DNA from: Porphyromonas sp.
GTDB taxonomy: Bacteria > Bacteroidota > Bacteroidia > Bacteroidales > Porphyromonadaceae
Assembly: GCA_029983495.1 (NCBI GenBank)
Contig: JASBZJ010000082.1
Location: 1 to 8,956, forward strand
Length of the DNA stretch: 8,956 bases
Direction: 5' to 3'
The translations under genes and the position numbers were made by a program. Below are positions 6,028-8,956 of the stretch, in pieces. Each line of letters opens with the position of its first letter. The first letter of the stretch is position 1. A model generated the notes under the pieces. That model made no database searches. It saw only the letters and a list, made by a program, of their open reading frames with translations, and had not been told where the DNA came from.

Positions 6028-6771
6028 ATGCTTATTTCAACCAAAGCTATAGTACTTTCCAAAACTCCTTATAGCGATAAGTATGCTTTAGCCAACCTCC
6101 TTACAAACGAGGCTGGCTTTGTTACTTACCGCATACCACTCGAAGGACGAAAAAATAGCCTTGCCGACCGCTTAAGGCGCATGGTCTTCCCCCTAAGCGA
6201 ACTACACCTTATTGCGGACCATCGCGAAACCCGAAACATTCAAACCATACGCGATGCTTCTCCATCGCCCATCCGCTTGAGCATTATAGGTCACCCTGTA
6301 AAACGGGATCTTTGCTTTTTTCTTGCCGATGTACTAAACCGTATACTTCGTCATAGTAGTTGCGACCCTAATTACTACAACTTTATTTCAACATCGCTAA
6401 ACACACTCGAGGGGTGCAATAAAGGCATCGAAAACTTTCATATCGCCTTTCTGTTCCAACTTCTTACAACTAGCGGAGTTGCCCCTAAATGGCAGGAAAT
6501 ACTTAACAGTTTTCGTGGCAAGGAATACTTTAGCCTATCCGATGTTTCCTTCTCTTCTTCCCCAAGGGGGGTATGCCTGTCCCCACCCGAAGCAACCTTT
6601 CTAAAGCAATTCGCTCGCATTAACTACCGAAACATGCACCTTTATAACCTTTCTCGAAACGACCGAAGGCGCATTATCGAGCTTTTACTATATTTCTACC
6701 GAATTCACGTTGCCCCTTTTGGCGAACTTAAAAGTAACGAAGTTCTTCATCAGCTCTATTCTATTCCGTAA
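6028..6771 (+). CDS. recO: DNA repair protein RecO
   Basis: RecO binds single-stranded DNA and SSB and, with RecR, helps load RecA at gaps (RecF pathway). The 247-residue protein follows the Bacteroidota RecO pattern. An N-terminal OB-fold opens with MLISTKAIVLSKTPYSDKYA and includes GFVTYRIPLEGRKN, followed by FPLSELHLIADHRE. A helical domain contains DLCFFLADVLNRILRHS and ENFHIAFLFQLL, and the C-terminal NMHLYNLSRNDRRRIIELLL...FYRIHVAPFGELKSNEVL is highly characteristic. No CxxC pairs are present, so it lacks the zinc site of some other RecO proteins. It starts 33 nt after rnc in the same frame and is probably transcribed with it. The call rests on the overall pattern, not on a catalytic motif. 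Confidence 0.87.
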   Translation: MLISTKAIVLSKTPYSDKYALANLLTNEAGFVTYRIPLEGRKNSLADRLRRMVFPLSELHLIADHRETRNIQTIRDASPSPIRLSIIGHPVKRDLCFFLADVLNRILRHSSCDPNYYNFISTSLNTLEGCNKGIENFHIAFLFQLLTTSGVAPKWQEILNSFRGKEYFSLSDVSFSSSPRGVCLSPPEATFLKQFARINYRNMHLYNLSRNDRRRIIELLLYFYRIHVAPFGELKSNEVLHQLYSIP

Positions 6772-6865
6772 CCGCCTTTTATTATTGCACCTCCAATAAC
6801 TAATACCTTAATAGAATTAGTCTATTATTGTAAACAAAAGAGACTGTTTATGGCATTAAGTTTTG

Positions 6866-6874
6866 TATCTTTGC
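6866..6874 (+). promoter_or_regulatory. Promoter -7 element for the peroxiredoxin gene
   Basis: TATCTTTGC is an exact TAnnTTTGC match in the 194-bp gap after recO. The -33 region is poor (TGTTTA at 6845-6850, spacing shorter than usual). A start near 6880 would give a leader of about 85 nt. The poor -33 could mean the gene needs an activator, as peroxide-response genes often do. No OxyR-like or PerR-like operator is clearly visible. Confidence 0.5.
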
Positions 6875-6886
6875 TTATGTAGCTAA

Positions 6887-6909
6887 TGTAGGGATAATAC
6901 ATTCCTACA
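6887..6909 (+). other. Leader hairpin upstream of the peroxiredoxin gene
   Basis: TGTAGG (6887-6892) pairs with CCTACA (6904-6909). Three more pairs including one G-U extend the stem inward, leaving a 5-nt loop AATAC. It would lie near the 5' end of the predicted transcript, 57 nt before the start codon. It might stabilise the mRNA. No T-run follows, so it is not a terminator. Confidence 0.35.
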
Positions 6910-6965
6910 GTCCGTGAAGCAAATTAAAAGTAATAAGAACAATATTAACTTGACGACAAAGAACT

Positions 6966-7703
6966 ATGACAGAAAACAATGTTCCCAATCCCATGCCTCG
7001 TATAGGCGACCCTGCCCCTTCATTCACGGCAATGACAACAGTTGGGCAAATTCATTTCCCACAGGACTACGCAGGTAAATGGAAAATTCTTTTTAGCCAC
7101 CCTGCCGATTTTACCCCAGTTTGTACCTCCGAGTTTATTACTTTCGCACACCGAAACACTGAGTTTGAAGAGCTTAACTGTCAATTGGTAGGACTTTCGG
7201 TTGATGGATTACAAAGCCATATTGCATGGTTACGCACCATTGAAGAAAAAATAGATTGGAATGGACACAAGGAAATGCGTGTAGAATTTCCCCTTGTTGT
7301 TGACGTATCGATGGAAGTTGCCAATAAATACGGAATGATACAACCTGGTGAAAGTACAACTGCTGCGGTTCGCGCTGTGTTCTTTATCGACCCTGAGGAC
7401 AAAATTCGTACTATACTATACTACCCCATGTCGTTGGGGCGTAACTTCGACGAAATCCGTCGCATCCTTATTGGGTTACAAACTGTTGATAAATTTGGTG
7501 TTGCACTACCAGCCGACTGGAAACCAGGTGACGATGTTATTGTTCCCCCGGCAGCAACCATGGAGCATGCTCGCGAACGGTCAACAGGCGAAAATGGGAA
7601 ATACCATGCTTACGACTGGTTCTTCAATACAAAACAACTGAGTTGCGAAGAAATCGACAAAGAAATAAAAAAGGATGTTCTCCCTCCCCTAGGAACAATC
7701 TAA
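6966..7703 (+). CDS. Peroxiredoxin, Prx6 / archaeal-TPx-like
   Basis: A cytosolic thiol peroxidase that reduces hydrogen peroxide and organic hydroperoxides. The active-site motif HPADFTPVCTSEF (45-57) has Pro46, Thr50 and peroxidatic Cys53. The conserved Arg136 lies in TTAAVRAVFFID. The long C-terminal arm (PLGRNFDEIRR-type region to the end, 245 residues in all) marks the Prx6 group and not AhpC or BCP. In archaeal relatives such as the Aeropyrum enzyme the arm carries C-x-D-W-W-x-C. Here that stretch is AYDWFFN (215-221), with Ala215 and Asn221 in the cysteine places. The other cysteines are Cys72 and Cys227, the latter in LSCEEI. It may therefore work by a 1-Cys route or resolve through Cys227. 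ATG 6966 was chosen; MPRIGDPAPSF at 6993 is a less likely start. It has its own promoter and probably forms a single-gene unit. Confidence 0.92.
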   Translation: MTENNVPNPMPRIGDPAPSFTAMTTVGQIHFPQDYAGKWKILFSHPADFTPVCTSEFITFAHRNTEFEELNCQLVGLSVDGLQSHIAWLRTIEEKIDWNGHKEMRVEFPLVVDVSMEVANKYGMIQPGESTTAAVRAVFFIDPEDKIRTILYYPMSLGRNFDEIRRILIGLQTVDKFGVALPADWKPGDDVIVPPAATMEHARERSTGENGKYHAYDWFFNTKQLSCEEIDKEIKKDVLPPLGTI

Positions 7704-7722
7704 CCAATATCCATCTTGACTG

Positions 7723-7768
7723 AAATAAAAAAAACCTACTAAGCTTAAAGCCTAGTATGTTTTTATTT
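7723..7768. terminator. Bidirectional intrinsic terminator between convergent genes
   Basis: AAATAAAAA (7723-7731) and TTTTTATTT (7760-7768) are complementary and flank a stem of TACTA (7737-7741) with TAGTA (7753-7757), then GC (7743-7744) with GC (7750-7751), and loop TTAAA. There is a mismatch at 7742/7752. T-rich sequence follows the stem on each strand, so it can end both the peroxiredoxin transcript and the minus-strand LRR transcript, whose stop is at 7783. Confidence 0.72.
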
Positions 7769-7782
7769 GTGTATATAAAGAC

Positions 7783-8085
7783 TTACTTTACAAACAATGT
7801 TACAACTTCGTCGCCGACCTTTACAAAATAGCTTCCTGTACTAAAGGATTCGAACGAAAGCTGAGCAGTACCCTGAAGTGATGTTTGGGTTCGATAAAGC
7901 ACTTCGCCAGTAGCAGTAAAAATAACTACTTCGCTTTGAGGTTCAGCTCCCGAAAGATAAGCTACTTGCGATGTTGGATTCGGATAAAGAGAAACCGATA
8001 CCCTTGATACATGTTTCGTTGCATTAGGGTCGAAATCCTCGCCTTTATAAGGGGCGTACTCACGATCCTTATAGTCCAACACTCG
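7783..8085 (-). pseudogene. T9SS type A sorting domain cut off from its LRR protein by an in-frame TAG
   Basis: About 100 codons that continue the LRR gene in the same frame after the stop at 8086-8088. The first residues (RVLDYKDREYAPYKGEDFDPN) look like the linker found after LRR blocks in Bacteroidota surface proteins. Then come SVSLYPNPTSQVAYLSGA, VVIFTATGEVLYRTQT and FSTGSYFVKVGDEVVTLFVK, the three conserved parts of the type A C-terminal sorting domain (YPNP, mid beta-strands, G-x-Y-x-V-x-V). This domain sends proteins through the type IX secretion system and is removed or replaced at the cell surface. A GTG at 8082 could start a separate 99-residue peptide, but without a signal peptide it would make no sense as its own gene. 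I read it as the 3' end of the upstream gene, separated by a nonsense codon. The domain is intact, so the stop is recent, leaky, or a sequence error. Confidence 0.75.
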
Positions 8086-8088
8086 CTA
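8086..8088 (-). other. In-frame amber codon between LRR and sorting domains
   Basis: The minus strand reads GCT TTG GGG TAG CGA GTG TTG GAC, that is VALG-stop-RVLD. The frame is open for the whole window before it and for 99 codons after it. A single G-to-A change from TGG (Trp) would explain it, and a Trp here would fit the linker (LGWRVLDY). TAG is used as an ordinary stop by rnc, so general reassignment of TAG is unlikely. Confidence 0.8.
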
Positions 8089-8956
8089 CCCCAAAGCTAC
8101 GGCCTTTTTAATTTGTTCGGGTGTTAGGCGTTGCGTTTCGAGTCCATTAGCGGTATTTACAGGTACAAAATAAGTATCGCCTTTGGCTGTATTTGCTTTT
8201 TGTAAGCTATTGATAGCTTTATTCATGGAGTAATCGCTCAACTCGTTTTCGAAGAATTCGATTACGTAAGCTGCTTTTAATGCCGAAAAATCGAGTTCCT
8301 TCAAGTAATTTGTCGAACAAAAGAGCATTTCAATATTGGGAACATTTGCTAAGTCCAACGAACCAAGCGCATTTTCGCTTACATTAAGGTGTGTAAGATT
8401 ATTTTGAGTACCCAAGGCAATTGTATCGAGTGCATTCTTTTGCAGTTCAATAATCTGCAAGGTATTAAGCATACTTACATCGAGTGCCTTAATGTTGTTA
8501 TTATCAAGCGAAAGTTGCTTTAATGCTTTTGCCTTCGATACGTCAATTGCGGTGAGTTCACCTTCATGGCACTCTATCGAAAGAAGTTTTTCAGCCTTGC
8601 CCACCTCGAGTTTTGATAAGGGGTTGCCTGTACAATTTAAGGTTATTAAGTTCGGTAATGGCTGTATGTCGAGCGTTTTTATAGCACAGCTGTCGCAATC
8701 CAATATTTCCACACTACTAATATTGCTCAAAGGTAACTCAGCAAGCTTTGTTTTTCGGCAGTTTAGCTCCTTTAACTTAGGCAAGTTTTCGAGGGTTAGT
8801 TTACTAACTTGGCTTTCTTCGATATCGACAAGCTTTAAGCTGGGGAGATTTTTTACCGTAATGGCAGTTATTGGGTTATACCTACAGGCAAACATTTCAA
8901 GGGTTGGGCATTTACTAAGGTCAACCTCTGTAATGTTTTCCTCCGAGCAGTTAAAG
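8086..8956 (-). CDS. Leucine-rich-repeat surface protein, partial (5' end outside window)
   Basis: The frame is open from the right window edge (first full codon 8955-8953) to TAG 8086-8088, giving 289 residues. They hold twelve LRRs, then a 37-residue tail with PVNTANGLETQRLTPEQI that resembles the cap after LRR blocks in Bacteroidota proteins. The repeat pattern is L-x-C-x-x-N-x-L-x-x-L-D-(V/L/I)-S-x-x-x-x-L-x-x, as in secreted or surface LRR proteins that bind host or partner-cell ligands. The ATG at 8893-8895 falls inside the repeat block, so it is not the real start. The signal peptide and any other domains lie outside. The ordinary product should end in the T9SS sorting domain encoded just downstream. 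With the amber codon read as stop, the product would enter the periplasm but lack its outer-membrane export signal. The ligand is unknown. Confidence 0.85.
   Translation of the reverse strand, partial: FNCSEENITEVDLSKCPTLEMFACRYNPITAITVKNLPSLKLVDIEESQVSKLTLENLPKLKELNCRKTKLAELPLSNISSVEILDCDSCAIKTLDIQPLPNLITLNCTGNPLSKLEVGKAEKLLSIECHEGELTAIDVSKAKALKQLSLDNNNIKALDVSMLNTLQIIELQKNALDTIALGTQNNLTHLNVSENALGSLDLANVPNIEMLFCSTNYLKELDFSALKAAYVIEFFENELSDYSMNKAINSLQKANTAKGDTYFVPVNTANGLETQRLTPEQIKKAVALG
8200..8955 (-). repeat. Twelve leucine-rich repeats of exactly 21 residues (63 bp)
   Basis: Starting with FNCSEENITEVDLSKCPTLEM at the window edge, every repeat is 21 residues with no insertion or deletion. 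Repeats begin F/L/I/V-x-C or similar. Seven of twelve have Cys at position 3 (FNC, FAC, LNC, LDC, LNC, IEC, LFC). Position 6 is often Asn, and LDVS or a variant lies at 11-14. The last (IEFFENELSDYSMNKAINSLQ) is degenerate. Repeats differ at the DNA level, so they are old, not freshly duplicated. The array probably continues beyond the window. Confidence 0.85.

Noticed and set aside
6559..6572. CCCCAAGGGG-like palindrome inside recO
   Set aside because: A 2-nt loop cannot form a stable hairpin, and it lies in the middle of a coding region; probably chance.
6794..6830. AT-rich inverted repeat after recO (CAATAACTAAT with ATTAG...TTATTG)
   Set aside because: The stem needs a 4-nt bulge, is almost only A-T pairs, and has no T-run after it; too weak to call a terminator.
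7783..8082. The sorting domain as an independent 99-residue gene
   Set aside because: It is in the same frame as the LRR gene directly upstream, has no signal peptide, and such domains act only as C-terminal parts of larger cargo.

Overview
The window looks like chromosomal DNA of a Bacteroidota bacterium, most likely order Bacteroidales. The evidence is a C-terminal type IX secretion (T9SS) sorting domain, promoter -7 boxes of the form TAnnTTTGC, few purine-rich ribosome binding sites, a PurN with the NIHPALLPKYGGKGMYG signature typical of this phylum, and the conserved block purN / acpP-fabF-rnc. Genus cannot be read from the sequence. Most of the window is housekeeping DNA. I see no transposase, integrase, CRISPR array, tRNA or rRNA.

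Layout. Positions 1-2697 (+) are a closely packed run: the 3' end of an LptF/LptG-type lipopolysaccharide-export permease, a GT4 glycosyltransferase, and a flippase-like (UPF0104/YbhN type) multi-pass membrane protein. Spacings are 16 and 12 nt, which suggests one operon for envelope glycolipid work. A 13-bp hairpin formed by the last codons of the flippase gene sits between it and the convergent purN (2758-3396, -).

From 3397 to 3560 is a divergent control region centred on a perfect 18-bp palindrome that places a -7 box on each strand. It separates purN from acpP and fabF (fatty acid synthesis, +). Then come an intrinsic terminator with a competing upstream hairpin, rnc (RNase III, +), recO (recombination mediator, +), an intergenic promoter with a leader hairpin, and a Prx6-type peroxiredoxin (6966-7703, +). 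The peroxiredoxin converges on a minus-strand gene across an AT-rich hairpin that probably terminates in both directions.

The right end (7783-8956, -) holds the 3' part of a secreted leucine-rich-repeat protein with at least twelve exact 21-residue repeats and a T9SS type A sorting domain. One in-frame TAG separates the repeat domain from the sorting domain. It looks like a Trp codon turned amber, so the gene is either damaged or its export depends on readthrough. This is the most unusual thing in the window. Other points worth checking are an Asn where RNase III normally has a catalytic Asp, and a peroxiredoxin that lacks the paired C-terminal cysteines of archaeal-type relatives.
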